From contig JABWDB010000005.1 of the NCBI GenBank assembly GCA_019614645.1, positions 7,596,001 to 7,660,000 on the forward strand: a stretch of DNA of 64,000 nt, written 5' to 3'. Below, piece after piece: positions 46,990 to 61,169 of this stretch (position 1 is the first letter of the stretch; each line of letters opens with the position of its first letter). This stretch comes from Stratiolaelaps scimitus (lineage: Eukaryota > Arthropoda > Arachnida > Mesostigmata > Laelapidae). The notes beneath the pieces were generated by a model. That model was not told where the DNA came from and did no database searches. It worked only from the letters and a program-made list of their open reading frames with translations. Made by a program: the position numbers and the translations under genes.

Positions 46990-49900
46990 ATCAAGGCTAT
47001 CGTCTAGTGGCGACGCTACCGTTCGGAAGCCAGCTAATCGGAGAGATCGCCACGGATTGTTTTCGCTATTTTTGATTGGACTGCATAGCACAAACACTTT
47101 GCCTGATCGAATCTCGTCATTGTTATTTGCCATCGACGGCAAATAACCGCCCATCGTTAAGCCGGACTGTTCGCTGTCCACCCTCCTGGATCATAGGTTT
47201 ATCTTTGTTATGTTCTTTTTTTTTGTATTTCCAATTCAGTCGGATCTTGTATTTATTTATGGTAGAGCTTTAGTAAACAAACGCTGCAATTTTTCATTCC
47301 TTTGTGTTGTTGTGTTTTTTTTAGCCTCTTGCCGTTGAATTTTCTCTTGTGGCTTATTTTAACACCACCGATGCATCGATAATTTAGCTGACTCTGTGCA
47401 TTTGCATATACAAGCAAATAAATAACATTGTTTCGTTAACGTTATTTGGGTTAATTTGTTCAGATTCAAGTGATAAGTGTCAATTGTTTCTAAATCGCAA
47501 ATACGTATAACAATTGAAATCACATGGCTACAGCGGAATCGCCAAGACTTCCCCTTAAGACGAATATCCGAACCTCTTAAGCCGCTTATTGGATTAAGTG
47601 TTAGGTGGGCTGACGGATTTCCGAGTGTTTCCGAGCGTACAGTGCAGCTGCACATCGTGCGCACGTCAGCAACCTGTGCCGGAATAGTGGTCCCAGTCGC
47701 TTGGTGGCAGCAATAACTATCGAGTAATCGGACGGAAGCTATTGTTTCAAATAACAGCAGTGAGTCCCACGCTGAATAGAAAATAGTCGATCGTACTTGT
47801 TGTGGTCAGAGCTAAGATGGTACTGCACGCTTGAATGGATAATGTACGGCTTCATAGTACACTGGAGCACATATATTTCGATAGAAATTCCACTCGATTC
47901 GAACATCTTCCCCTGATATTATAGGTTCTACAATATATTCGCATCTTTGAAATTAATTCTAACCTTCTAATTATAGTAAAGCGAATTGGTCATACTCCCA
48001 GCCGCTAGGAATATACTATTTCAATGGCGAGTCGTAAATTCGAGCTGGACATTCACAACAACAACAAGTAATTTTTGGACACTCAATCTGATGGTCGATG
48101 TTAGCAAAACGCCCCGGTTCACCGTTTGATCTCGACGTATTTAGCCGTTTGAACTTACGTATTTAGTTCGTATGTCTTCATTATGAGTTGATTTATGAGT
48201 TGATTCGTTGAATCGCTCGCCAGCATATTCTTGCACGGCGTCGATGAGAAGCGTCTCAGTTCGGAAGAGAAATCTTGCGGTGAAGCCTGTGCTCGTTTAG
48301 CCGGTCGGATGTGATGAGAGACGACTCTTTTCGTCGATGAGCTGAAAATATGAGACTGAGTTGATGACTTTAGCCGCCGCCGATGAATGTTCCCACGGCA
48401 ACGGCGGCGGTGCTGTCGCCGCTTCAGTGGCGGTCGACGCTTTACGCGGCGTCACTCTCGCGCGCCAGGGCTTCGGCTCTAGCATCGATGGGCCCAGCGG
48501 GCACATTCTGCCGCCTCGTCTGCAATACGATTTACAACAAATCGGATAAACGTCCTCCCGCTCGACTCTCGACGTATCGTCGCTCACTGCGGTGATCGAA
48601 TGGAATATTGCGTTGTATGGACACAGAGCAGGTAGCATCCCACGCGTGCGTGTTTCAATAGGTTGCACTGACAACGGCGTGCCTGACGAATATGCGGCTG
48701 TTTCGGCCGTTCGCCGATCGGTTTGATCTTCGACAGTGAAATGATGAAATGTTGACGCGCGGCGCGAAGAAACGCGCCGAAGAAAAAAAGAGAGAAGAAA
48801 GATAAGGAAAACAATAGTGTAAGCTGCGGGATTCGATGAAATCCGCTGGCTGGCGGGAGTGGGAGCTGTCGGAGCGTCTCGTTGGCTTTTGCCGAATGGG
48901 CACTGTAACGCTTCGAGAGCATCTTGACGTACGAACAGGCGTGTGTTCGAAAAAGAAGTTGGTCTGACCGAACGCGAATTTGCAGGGGGGGGGGGGTGGG
49001 AAGGCCGTCTCGCGATGTGCCTTGACAAGTCACCGTTATATATGGTGAATATGAACAGATTTTCAATGGAATATCTGTCGCATACGGACTCAGTCGAATA
49101 GAATGAACGCCAGTTACAAGCATTCCAAGTCATTTTGGATTGTATTCCAGTGTTTGTAATGGCGGACGCTGGAATTCGGTTTCCCGTGGGAACACGGGCT
49201 TGATGAACTTCCGCATGATTCACCTATGGGAGATATGTATATGAATATTGCATGACATATACCTGTAAGCGTGAAAAGTACATGAGATCGCCAGGGTGAA
49301 CGCGCTAATCACGCGACTTTGCTTCGATTGAATACGTCGAAAGGGAGCTGTCTTATGTAGGTACACAATATATTGGCTAAATACAACGCACAATGCAAAA
49401 TGCATCGTCCTCGGTGGGAATGGCGATTCCTTGTCGGACGTTCGATCAATCAACGTTGACGGAAGGTTGACGCACTGAAATATCGCCAGATAGACGAATA
49501 TTTTCCACCATCTTGTTTGGATCAAGGAAGACATCTGTGCACATACAACTGACGAGAGAGTATACCCCTGGATCTCGCCCTGTTACGTTTGTCGAAACCA
49601 ACGTCTAACTATTTCGACGACAGACCTCGCAATATATTATACCACGCTTGTCATACATTTTATAGCTAGTTTTCACGGACCCGATGGCGATGCCAATAAA
49701 TATCTAACGTCATTAATTACCTAAAAAAAAAGTGCGCATAATCCCTTCCAGCTACACGCTACTGTCCGACCTGCAAATTGGGCTATATGTTTGTCCATTC
49801 ACGAAAAGGTGTCGATTCGATTAATTTACGGCGATAGGTGATTTTTCTTTCATTTACGTTTCCCAGCAGCCAGTTGCTTCCGATCGACTAGTGTTGTTTG

Positions 49901-52670
49901 CATTGTTGTTAATTACTATTATTATTGTATCGTGGGTGAAAAGTTGCTTAAGATTCGGTGGATACCTCCAGGCAAAAATACCACCGGCCACCAGCCACAA
50001 CGGGCTATAATGAATAGAACAATATTAAAAAAAAAAGACAACTACTAGAGCTAGGTTCTCCACGACGCGCGTACACCGGCAATGTTCGCAGCAATGAATC
50101 TAGTTAACATGTCTCGCCTGCGAGGCCTGTAGAGCAACTCGCATATTCTTCAGCACGACGTCAACCGAAGGGCTGGAGGAAAGGCACAGTGGACGAAAAT
50201 AAAATACGGGATTATTATCATAATAATAATAATGGCAATAACAAAAAGTCCGAGAAAGTAAATAAATAGAGAAGTAATGTCCGCCTGTCACCAACGCCAC
50301 CGCGATGACGGAGAGAAATACCAATAACAATCTGCTCACCAGCTCTGCGGACAGCGGACGCAAATTTTTCGTCGGACATAACCAATAGAGCGACGGTGAA
50401 AATCAGAGAGTCAGGAAGAGAGAGAGAGAGAGATAGTTTGTGAGTAACTGACTGTGTGAGTGAGTGGTGGTGAGCGAGGAACGTTCAAGGATGTTACGGT
50501 CTGCCCACGTAGATCTAGTCTGATCTATACTACTCATATATATATATATATTATATATATGTATGGTCGATTAGGCGTACAGATATTTCTATGTATTGTA
50601 TACGTATTATATATGGTGTACGCGTTTATGATAAATACCCAAAACTACAACAATTATACATAAGTCAATATATATATATATATATATATATACAGGATTA
50701 ATGTCTTTATTCGTGATATTTGTTCAGCAACAGTGGATATATTGAATAAATGTAATAAATAGGAATCGTAACTAGCAAATCGATGAATATGTCGGAAAGA
50801 TTGCACGAACTAAACTTTCTTGGTTGCTACCATGTTTCGTTTAGATCCTTCGAATTCGTCTGCTAATATCGCTATACTTTCTAATCAAACAACTGCAACA
50901 CTTGGTTTTTGGTAGCATTTATTTCTAACTACTTTAAAACGTAGTTAGAAACTACGCCTGCTTAAAAATCAACTCAAGCGTATACGTTGATGTCCTAATG
51001 GCAGCGATTGTGCCATGTGGATTCGGTGCACATCACCGATCGACACCGGTCCATATGAAGAGGCCATTTCATGTATATCCACAAGCTAGCTAGACGTAAC
51101 GGGCCAGCTCGATAGTTAATAACAAATAATCATTTTGAGGCGCGATTCACGAAGCGGGTCAAACAAACAGAGGCCTCTCTGGTAACGTACCATTATACTG
51201 GTACAGGGACATCTGTCTACACAGTTCGACGTTTACGAAGGCCGGCCGCCGCGCAACTTTTGTATATTTGCGCGCGTGCGTATATACAGAATGTGATATT
51301 GCAGTAGTAATGTGTACATAGCCACCACAATGACATAATCACTGGGTGCCAATTTATCACCGCCAACTCCGAGCGCGCGCGCGCGCGCGTCCGCCGGTGC
51401 CGCCGTAGAAGAACGCGCACAGGCAGAACGCTGTTGCTGCTGCTGCTGCTGACAATTGGTTTTTGATCGCAAATCTATCGATCGACGTATCAACAGATCA
51501 TGAGCGCGCAAAAAATAATAGCGAAAACATTGCGTTGCCGGGTGGTGGCAGAAATAACGTGCTGGAAATTAATGGGGGGTAGTCAGCGCGACAACAATGC
51601 GGCACTTCAATATGCTATGACCAGCGAACTTTGACAGCTCGCGATAGCTGTCCGCGTATTCGTTAGTGGCTGTGCGCACGGATACGTACGCATAACCTCT
51701 CCCACCACGATTTAACGAACACGGGAGCAAAATAAAGGGCACAAGAAGTTGGCAACCTTGAAAATCGTTAAGGGGTGGCCGCGGAGGCGAGGGAGGTCTG
51801 GGGAACGGCCGATAGGCATATGTACTAGAAACGTACCAGGGGTGGTTAGCTTACCGATCAGCCCGGGTTTGTGGCGGCGGCGACGGCGGTGGTGGTGGTA
51901 ATCAAAGAAATCTCGTCAAATTATGACGTGGTAATTTCTGTGATTTGGAAGCTGTTCGACGTCGACCGTGATTAATTGCATTGTGGCAACAGATCAAAAT
52001 CTGGATGAGTGAGAAGAGATGCAGAATGCGGTGGCGGCAAAGACAACGGTCAATGGGCAAGAGATTCAATGGGATACTTGCGCGGCAAGATATATACACG
52101 CATAGGAACCGATATCGATTTTTATGCTGACGCCAACGCGAATCTTTGACTTAACATGCACGTGCAGAAGGACAGCAGCCTGTCACCCAGCCCTGCGTCG
52201 GTTGATTTAAATAGCTGAACCTTTTGGTAGACATTTTCCGGCCGGTCATGGGTTCGATTTGGTCGTAAAGTACTGTAGGGATAGACTAATACGAGGGCGG
52301 GGAGAGAGAGAGGCGGGAGGTCTCCGGTTCGAATCGCGCAGGGCACATATGGCTTGAAGTATGCGAAAGTGTCTCGAGTCATGGTTCAAGTAACAGTAAG
52401 ACCCACAGGGCCAAAATACTTACTAGTTCACAGTAGTTATTAGACAGGTCCGCAGACTAATTCGTTCCCCGCTTGCGCGGCTGGCCAAATATGGTAGTCC
52501 TTTTCTACTTATCGTTGGCGCATCGTGGGAGATTATAAACTAACAGAGACACGTAATGAAGCGATCTTTCTACATAGATATTCAAGGCTCGTCTCAATCA
52601 CCGTTGATGGCTGAGCAATGTGACTTTCTGACGAGCTGCTAAACCGAATTGAGACATGGAGTCCAAGCTA
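46990..52670. other. Stretch with no confirmed gene
   Basis: Includes overlapping minus-strand ORFs of 308 codons (GTG start, 49223-48297) and 179 codons (49123-48584) crossing a C/G homopolymer tract near 48985, AT arrays at 50536-50561 and 50668-50692, a GA tract near 50416 and a CGCG tract near 51375. No domain is recognised. The long ORFs are discussed separately. Confidence 0.4.
50668..50692. repeat. (AT)n microsatellite
   Basis: Uninterrupted AT array. Confidence 0.95.
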
Positions 52671-52682
52671 GATGCCCTACGA

Positions 52683-52757
52683 GCCCTCGTCGCCCAATGG
52701 ATAAGCCACCGGTCTCCTAAACCGGGGATTGCGGAGGTTCGAGTCCAGCCAAGGGTT
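52683..52757 (+). tRNA. tRNA-Arg(CCT)-like sequence, probably a pseudogene
   Basis: The anticodon arm is perfect: CCGGT, loop CTCCTAA with anticodon CCT, ACCGG. AATGGATAAG in the D arm and GGATT after the anticodon arm match animal tRNA-Arg, and the T loop is TTCGAGT. The acceptor pairs at six of seven positions (one is G-T). However, the D stem has two mismatches. Two extra bases sit before the T loop and the T stem pairs poorly. The most likely readings are a decaying tRNA gene or the head of a tRNA-derived element. No T-rich terminator follows immediately. Confidence 0.5.
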
Positions 52758-54801
52758 GTTTCCCCAGCTCAGTACATCACCAGAATATTTTCTTGAAAAA
52801 ATTCGCAAAGTCTACGCTATCGGTCTCCTCCGTCGAGACACTATTATGCGATCAAGAGGTCACGCAACGATCTCTGACTAAGCGTGCTAGTCTACACAGA
52901 ACTGCGGAATGAACATACACTTAATGACATCAAGCCAATAGCTTCCATTGGTACTAAGCGAAAACGCCTTTCAAGGCAGAAATACAACATAAGTCGTAAG
53001 CACTACGGCAACAGTGATCGTGGCGAAAAAGCTTACAGTGAATAAGAGTCTCACACTACTGTGGCATACACTTAACCGAGCAGCCCGGTGTCCGTGAGGT
53101 ACTTTAGCCTCTCTCTCTCTCTCACAAAACAAAAACGCCAAAGCACCGTGAACATTTGTGCTGCTTAAATGCGATACATGCAACGGTATACGGCGACGTG
53201 ATTTTCTGTAGCTCGGTGGAAGGAGGCCGAAGATTCACCCGAACGAAATAGTTGGTTCTGGCTGTTCACCCTGGCGTCCTTGGGAGTGGCCTGGATTTCC
53301 ATACAAAAACCTCACACAGTGTTCGATAAACGCTACACAGCGACAAGCATACCGTTAATTAATTAGGCATGACCAATCGATAAAATTATCGCCTGCCGCA
53401 AAACTACCCGCCGTGACAGGTGATCACACCCTATTTGTTTTAGCAAATAAATCAATCAATATCAAGTGACTTCTTCTTTTCGCGCGATGTGGGGGGGGGT
53501 AGCTTGGTCAAATCCCATCATTGTGAGGTAAATAAATAAAGATAAAAGTGCCACGTGTACAAAACGCACCCGACAGGCAGAGATCAAGCGTGAACACACA
53601 ACACAGATGACGTGTCCGTCGTTAGGCCGTCGCCTGTCCAAGCCAACGAACCCTACAGCTTTGTAGTGTGTTTTACTGCACGAACTACACGGCGCTAATT
53701 GTAACAGTACGTCGGCCGTATGCAGACTTGCCAAGTGGATCTTCTTGTAATAATAATGATGCCGCTGCCGCCGTCGCTGCGGATGATGACGATAATAATA
53801 AGGTATTCGTGTAATGTGTTCTTTTTATTTTATACCAGTAGATTCAACGCGGTTTTGTTGGCGATCTTGGTTCCGCCGCCGCCGCCGGCGCTGCTGCTGC
53901 TGCCGCTACAACTACGATTATCACTGCACCGTCTAATTAATTATACAGCGGCGCGGCGCGGTCAACTGCAACTACAACAACAGCGGCAGAACGGCCGCTG
54001 AGCCTGCTGGCTGCAAAGCTGAAAATTTTTTTCACCGACGGCGGCGGCGGCCGCGATAGCGGCCCCACGGACCCATCTTTGAGCTGGGTAAGCCTAGTGG
54101 ACGTCCTTGTTCTCGTGGACTTTGCCTGTTTTGTACGTGCTGTGTACAATGCGAGGAATCGCCGTTACTTTCGTTGTTTTCAACAGCGATCACAATCTCA
54201 TTAGGCAGAGGCAACAGCAGCAGCAGCAACAAGAACAGAGACAATGTCGCTTCGCTTTGCTTTAATGAAATTCTTCTTCGTCTTTGAAAGAAGAGAAAAT
54301 CACGGCCCCCCGTTCGCCAGTGTCGGTTGCTTCGACATTGCTACTCCTGTTATGTCCAGTAGCAGGTTAGAGCGATCGGTTGTCGAGTAGCAGTACAGGT
54401 GTATCGTATGTGATATGCACCGATCATTGGGATATCACGTGGGTGGCCGGTAACGGCATCAGAAGGGCTCATCGGGGGAGGGGGGGCTATATTTCGATGA
54501 TTTTTATAGCGACTCTTTCATCGGATGGAGTGAAATCTGAACGGATAAGGAATGGATACTCGACTACACTTGGCAGATGTTATACTTATTTTTATAAAAA
54601 TTATAGCAGCGTTTTGGCACCCATGTGGTTGGCATGATATATGTATATATATATATCAAATATGGCGATAGTCATATGGATACGCATTACTTTGCTGGAA
54701 ACATCTAGCTATACGGTTGATCCACCTGAACGAAATCAATTAAAGAATTAGGGGCAAGATACGATGCCGAAAGGACAACAAAACTTTAATTGTTGCTCCT
54801 G

Positions 54802-54840
54802 AGCTATATATATATATAATATATATATATATATATAGCT
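54802..54840. repeat. AT array flanked by AGCT, nearly perfect palindrome
   Basis: AGCTATATA at the left and TATATAGCT at the right enclose TA alternation with one phase break, giving a self-complementary block of 39 bases. Confidence 0.9.
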
Positions 54841-55448
54841 TGAATATATGATTTGACAACTTGGTTTCACTCCAGTTAATACAAAATGTATTCCTTTGAA
54901 GTACGGGATAGTTACGAGCGAAAGCAACTAATTCATGCTATCTTGAAATAATCGATTGTTTGCGCGCGCGCTATTTCTCAGTTAATATAAATGTGCAGCA
55001 ATAGGTTAACACATCACAATAATAAGTATAAAATGTTTAGTGGCATTTCTATTTCTAATTGTAATATATAAAAATTTGTAGTTCGATATATTTTTCTATA
55101 TAAATTGCGATTTATTGTTAGGCTTCAAGTTAACTAGTACTTGGGGTCATCCATTGAAGATACCGTAGATAACCGCAGGGTTCCTCTCGCTGTGCAAAGC
55201 CTGGCGCCCCCGAAGCCCCAACACAAGGCTCGTAGGCGTCCAGAAGCTTGTACAGACGAAAAACACTAAATGTATACTATCCCGTAGCAGACTTCGAAGA
55301 CGCAGCCAGATCTCTTACTCATCGATGTGTCAACAGAGGAAAGAGAAGACATTATGTCAATAAGTCGTCACCCTGTAGTAATTTCGAAGTGTCACCAAAC
55401 GCACATGATCTTTGAATACATAAGATGTATCGGTGAATCCCTTTCTAG

Positions 55449-55760
55449 CACAGCGTACACACGCACCTCCCCGAAAAAAAAAACACAGTTTTTCTGTGCC
55501 TGACCCTCATCTGTTCCTCTACGACAGGCCTCTGTAAAGACACGGCTTCAGGCATCACTTCAAGGCCCATCTATCTTGGTGGGGCTCACGCAACCCCAGA
55601 GGATGCATGTTACGATCTACTAAGGCAGTTTCGTTAGGCAGCCCTAGAAAGCGTCCTAGAGGCAGAAAGCCTTCCTACCGAACGTAATAACGTAATTTTC
55701 TCAACTATTGACCGTGACCTCGCAGTTTTCCCGAGACTTGCCCATCATTTGCGGTTACGA
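55449..55760 (+). pseudogene. Coding-like frame with one in-frame stop, unidentified
   Basis: A frame of 104 codons is interrupted only by TAG at 55635-55637. On both sides it reads protein-like: I-Y-L-G-G-A-H-A-T-P-E-D-A before the stop, and A-A-L-E-S-V-L-E-A-E-S-L-P-T-E-R-N then R-D-L-A-V-F-P-R-L after it. There is no ATG at the start. A second coding-like frame, about 41 codons, lies upstream at 55140-55265. Together they suggest a decayed gene or retroelement fragment. No family is recognised. Confidence 0.35.
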
Positions 55761-56220
55761 TAATCCCATTTCTCTCTCGTTGTTTTTTTGTCCACTGATG
55801 ACAGTTACCGCCAGCAACACAACGAAACTAGTTGGCTAATTAAGTGCCAACGCCGCTGCTGAAAAAAAAGGCGATTTCGGCCTTTGTTCACCCCCAAAAA
55901 ATGAGCGATAAAGTCTGCAGCCAATGAGCTGCGAGCCAACCGAGCCACAGCCAATGTGTCAAAGTCTGTCACTCAACCGTTCGAACGTGTAGCGCCTTAT
56001 GTCGCTGCCGTTAGGGGACCGGGCCTAGCGTGAACAACTACTGCTTGAATGGTATTGAACCTTGCTGCTAGTAGCTCAGCTCAAGCGAAGAAATATCGGT
56101 TGCCATCAACGGCGACGAAGTGAAAATCGTACAAAAATGGTGGCCTTGAATTGTGGTAAGGAACATGCATCGTTCCTAGATGGATGATGGCTATAGTGAC
56201 GGTGTAGAGAGCAATTATTA

Positions 56221-56330
56221 TCGTTATTATTATTATTATTATTATTTTGTTGTCATTATTATTATTATTATATTATAATAATAATAATTATTATTATTAT
56301 TACTATCACCACTTCTATTATTATTATTAT
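56221..56330. repeat. (ATT)n / (ATA)n array with inverted halves
   Basis: ATT runs, an ATA run, then ATT again. The opposite halves are complementary. Confidence 0.9.
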
Positions 56331-57803
56331 GCTGTTCAAAAAGTAGTGCTCCGCGAAGTGTCGACACCTAGCGAACATATCCATGCACCCCTGTGATCAT
56401 ATGTTATTCACTGATTGGATTACAACTGGGCAGGAACGTCTGGATTCACGCATACACGCACGCGTCTAGGTAGGAGTGGGCTTGTTCGGTGGTAACCACA
56501 GCGGTCCGAACCCTCTCAGCGTCAGTGTCAGCAAACGAGGCCCTGTTGCTGTTGTTGTCGTCGAAAGGATCAATACATATATAAATCTGCTACACTTGCG
56601 GTGTTATTATTTATATATCTGCTAGGCAGTAACGACACGACAGCAACAACAACAACAACAACAACAGCAGCAGCAGCAGCAGCAACAACCGTTGTCGTTG
56701 TTAAATGGACTGAACAGCCTGTTGAGTAGACCGCATGCCAGCAATAGTGCCGGTCACTAGCTTGGCGTTCGTACGGTACAACGAATAAAATTGTCATTAA
56801 TTTTTTTTCATCGTTTGAGTGGGCCGTGGCGAGCGACACAACAGGGAAACACAGACACACACACAGACACACACAATACATGGCGATTGAACAACAAGGC
56901 GTCCTGACTCCAAAATGCTGAAGCTCTCGTGAACGATCGTTCTAGACTCACCGGATTCATATTCAGCAGAATGTCAAAGTGTGGCATCCTTTGTTTTTTA
57001 AGAAAAGATTTGTTATTTTGAACAAAAACGAAACACGAATTGTCATTGTTACGAACGGCCAGCAGAAGCAATAGTGATATGATGGCGTCTCCATTGAACG
57101 CATTATTATTATTATTATTATTATTATATTATATCCCTCGAACTAACTAATAATTATTGCATGTTTGAATAAATCATTTAATTATTATCTTACAGTACAC
57201 GTTAGTGACTTAGTCTGTAGCAGCAGATTGCCTACGCTAGGGACGATGATGATGATATGTATGATCCCATCTCCCCAGCGCACAGTACGCGTGCACACGC
57301 ATCACGTACGTAAGCGTGCATAGGGCGCAAACAAATATTGACGATGCATTGAAAGAGGATCCGTTGAAATACGATTTGTTCACGTGTTTATCGTGTTTGT
57401 GTGTGTGTGTTTGCCATTGTTCACCGGTGGTAGTTCTGCTTAAGACGAGCTGATTTTGATGTTGTTATTGTTGGTGAGCAGATCTCACTAGAAAAAATAC
57501 ATTTTCATCGGTTTGCCCATGCGTTTCCCATTTTCTCGTTATCGCCGATGCGTGATAATGCTTTCGCTGCTAACGACACTAGCAATTGTTACTGCTCATC
57601 GTTAACTGCGGTGACTGTGAGAGGCATAGTTAACTGAGTCGGCTGAGAAGGCAAGCCAAATAGAAGATCGCTATTTGCAGATATGTGGACGTGGTACCGT
57701 CAGCGAACGTATTGCGCATTGCTTATTTTGGATAAACTTTTTATTTCAAAAGTGAATTCCTCGTACAACTGTGTGTCTGGGTATCGGGGTGCACAATTTA
57801 CAT

Positions 57804-57828
57804 TATATATATATATATATATATATAT
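57804..57828. repeat. (TA)n microsatellite
   Basis: Uninterrupted TA array. Confidence 0.95.
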
Positions 57829-60800
57829 TTACTAAATTGCCCCTGCTAGAATTGGTTACATAGAACTGGTTCCGGGTAATATGCATTGGGTAATGAGGCT
57901 AATGGCACTTTGCCTGATTGTAATTTTGGCTGGCTGTATTTTTTTGCTTGGGTTTCGTACGAGTACTTTTAAATTGTGCTATTAAATTTAATGGAATCGC
58001 GAGTAGAGGTTTTTTGCTCATTAAATTCGATGTTTTATTTATCTAGTTTGTGCGAGGTCCGTCTCGTCGCCTGTGTGCTGTCTAGTGTACTGTTGTACAG
58101 TTGCTTCTTAACGATAGATTGTGCAGTAGTGAATCAACGATCTTCCTGTTGTATTATATCCATTGATGTTGATACACTGTTTATACCGTCGTATGCTGAT
58201 ACCTAATTGTCCGTTAAAGGTTTGCTCGGAACAGTACCAATTATTTCACAAAACCACCTACTCCAAGGTTTCAACGCGTTCGTAAGTGCTTTTTTTTTGC
58301 GCTAATAGCTACTCAAAATAGCGTTCAACAAAAGCCTCCGATACGAACAATTCGCCCAAAACGAAGTTCAAACATCATTATCATCATGTTCCCGAGGAGG
58401 TAACGAAGTGCTACCATTTCTCTCACCTATTGTGGTCAATTATCCATCGAAATTAGCAAAAATGCACCACATAATAATCACATACGGAAGCTCTCAGCAC
58501 GCCCGCATGTGCCGGTAAACCACCGCGCCAGCTAATGGACACGTGGGCAAAGTTGACGTGGACATTGCGCCGTGATCATAGAAACGGTCGAACTAATGAA
58601 CCCGTAACGAGGCGTTCCTTTTCGAGCTTCCCGATCCAGCTCATTCGGGGTTCGAAAGCTGGATACGTTCAGCCACGCCGGGATACAACGGGCCTCTCGG
58701 GCCGTGCTTGCGTATCGAGCGTGAACGCTGTGGAACTTAGCTACATCAGTTCGAGAGCTTCATTGCGTTCATCTGACCCGTCCTATTCTACCTTCATACA
58801 CTCGCTCACCATCCTCCGCCTCTGTGATCGAAGCCGTCCCTGCAACGACTTGACGTCGATGTATGTGCTTCCGCCATCGACGATTTCAACATCGCAACAC
58901 AAAACGTCGCCGGCGTCGACAACAAACCAACGAAATGCCGACACTAATCTGACGTCTGGACCCCTTCCCAGCCAAAGCTGTGACAATGAATTGTCTTGAC
59001 GCAGTAACAGACCGTAGCAGCTGCACTGTAGCGTTAAGGGCTCAGCTCATCGGCTAACTACCCCGCTAACGGACGCCGCCCAGGATGTAACAGCTGCCAA
59101 CTCATCCCTGGCGGTGATAAAGCGCTCGCCTCGTTGTCCGCTCGGCCATGGCGGTTGCGAAAAGCCGCCTAGCGTCGACGACGACGACGACCACTCTATG
59201 GCATCAAAATAGGAACAGCCGGCTAACATCTATTATAGAAGAAATAATGATACCAATGAGATGTTTTGTTTACTGACATTGTAATATATAGGGACCGTGG
59301 GTATTGCAGTATGGTGACGTTGTGATCGGAGATTGGGTCGTAACGAATCCCTCATAATCGGTAGCGTGGAACTGGCTACAATCGTTGAAAATCAACTATT
59401 AGAACAGTCAGTATAGCGTACTATTATTTCTCGACTCCTGTCTAATTTGACTCCTGTCTAATTAGAATTCATTCTAAAACGATTTCCCTTGATTCTCGTA
59501 TTGCTCGTTTCCGCCTGCACATGCGGGAGATTGGACCCTGGATACTCCATGGATTAAAATTGAAAACTATATTTCGTGCGTTGCCGTTTAAACATTGTAC
59601 TATAATATGTTCTCTTATGATCACGGACTTACGAGAGAGGTAACTAGCGTTGTCACGGCCTACATGCATGGCCTACTGAAGGTACATGGCCGCTGTTGTG
59701 TTAACCTGAGGGTCAAACTGATCAGCTGGCTGATTCTAGCCCATATGACGTAGCCGCTAACAAGATTGCGAGCTTCGCCAAGTGCTGCTTGCTCGGAACT
59801 GCGTGGATTCCTCGGGCCATCTGGGTGAGCCCTGGCGTTCTCCGTTAGTCAGCGGCTATCGCCAAATGCCTATGTCACTTTACGCAATGGCACAATGGCT
59901 CCAGCTGAAGCAAGCAACGGTGGCGCAAACAAAGCTCGAGTCTGATCTATCCAATGTAAACGACTTACGCAATCACTATTATCTGTGTGATTTTTGAATG
60001 TGACAACAAGTCTTTGTTCGCGCACCTGCAATTTATCAGATATCGTCGATATCTGTGGTGAAACACATAACGTCAACCGGCCAACCAGCCAGCAATATCG
60101 AGACAAATCAACACCCCACAAATGCTATTGTGTATGGTACTATTGGCGATATTCTGTCCCGAGAAAGGCAACCAATTGCGTGCTTAGTTTGCCTCGATAA
60201 GCAACGTTTATTCACGTCTCGTTTGGAACAAACACCCAATATGGCACCCACATCTGATCTGATTTATAGAGAAAAAATGCCATACGGTTATTGTTGATTC
60301 GATTGTTTAGCAAAAAACGCCGGGGGTTAACGATCAGTGTGACTGCTACTAATAATAATAATAATAATAATAATGGATACCAACCGGATCATTTTCAGAA
60401 CAAGATCTATCTGATGCAAGTATATATGTTTACTTATCGAAAATAGATACCCATAACAGCCCATCGAAGTTAATAATTGCGCCATTGAACCTTCGCTACA
60501 GCATGCCTAATCAATACTACAGCAGCGCAAAGTATAATGCTCGAAAAGTGATCAGCGTGAACAGCAAGCCGAAAGCAGATTGATTGATTCAATTAATGAA
60601 AGCCATATATCTATTACATGTCGGTGGCTCCATCGATGAAACATTACAGAGCCTCGGAATCGTTCCAAACGCGATGTTGACACGAACGAATGTCGGATAG
60701 GAGAGGCTATTTGTGATCAACGAATCGAATCCTCAGCAGTTTTTTCTATTTATTCACAGTAGTCCACGGGAGTTACAGCTCTGGCATAGGCGCGAGGGGG

Positions 60801-61169
60801 ATTATAGAGTTTACGTCACAAGTGTCAGTATTCAATAAACAGCATCTATTCAATGTGTCATCGCGTTTATTTACACCGATTTTGTTTTTCTCGTTTTTTT
60901 CCCTAAGCAAGGCCGATATTTGGCAACGATACCCGGCGACCTCTCTGTGCGTTGCGACTCGTTAAGCTCACAACGAATGCTCGCCAGAGGGTATCAGAGA
61001 GCATAAGGTGGCCCAGTCACCCTGTTTACTTCAGTACTCTTCTACAACAAAAGGTTGATCCCCTTGGAAATCGACGGCGACTCTATTGAGCAGCTGTGCA
61101 TATCGATATATCACGGAGGCTCAGTGAATCTGCTCGCGTCCTCTTGCCGCTTTCACGCTGACGGCTCCA

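Larger units (their letters stand above)
55770..61160. other. Stretch with no confirmed gene
   Basis: Contains ATT arrays (56221-56330, 57100-57125), a CAA/CAG run (56641-56690), an AT array (57804-57828), a 154-codon plus ORF (58535-58999) and ORFs near 59.8-60.3 kb. None has a recognised domain, and the region around 58.8 kb is open on both strands. A 15-bp duplication (GACTCCTGTCTAATT) lies at 59440-59470. Confidence 0.4.

Noticed and set aside
58535..58999. 154-codon plus ORF, and a possible LINE endonuclease start in another frame near 58.9 kb
   Set aside because: One short N-V-A-G-like match is not enough for an endonuclease call, and the long ORF is Ser/Thr-rich with no domain.
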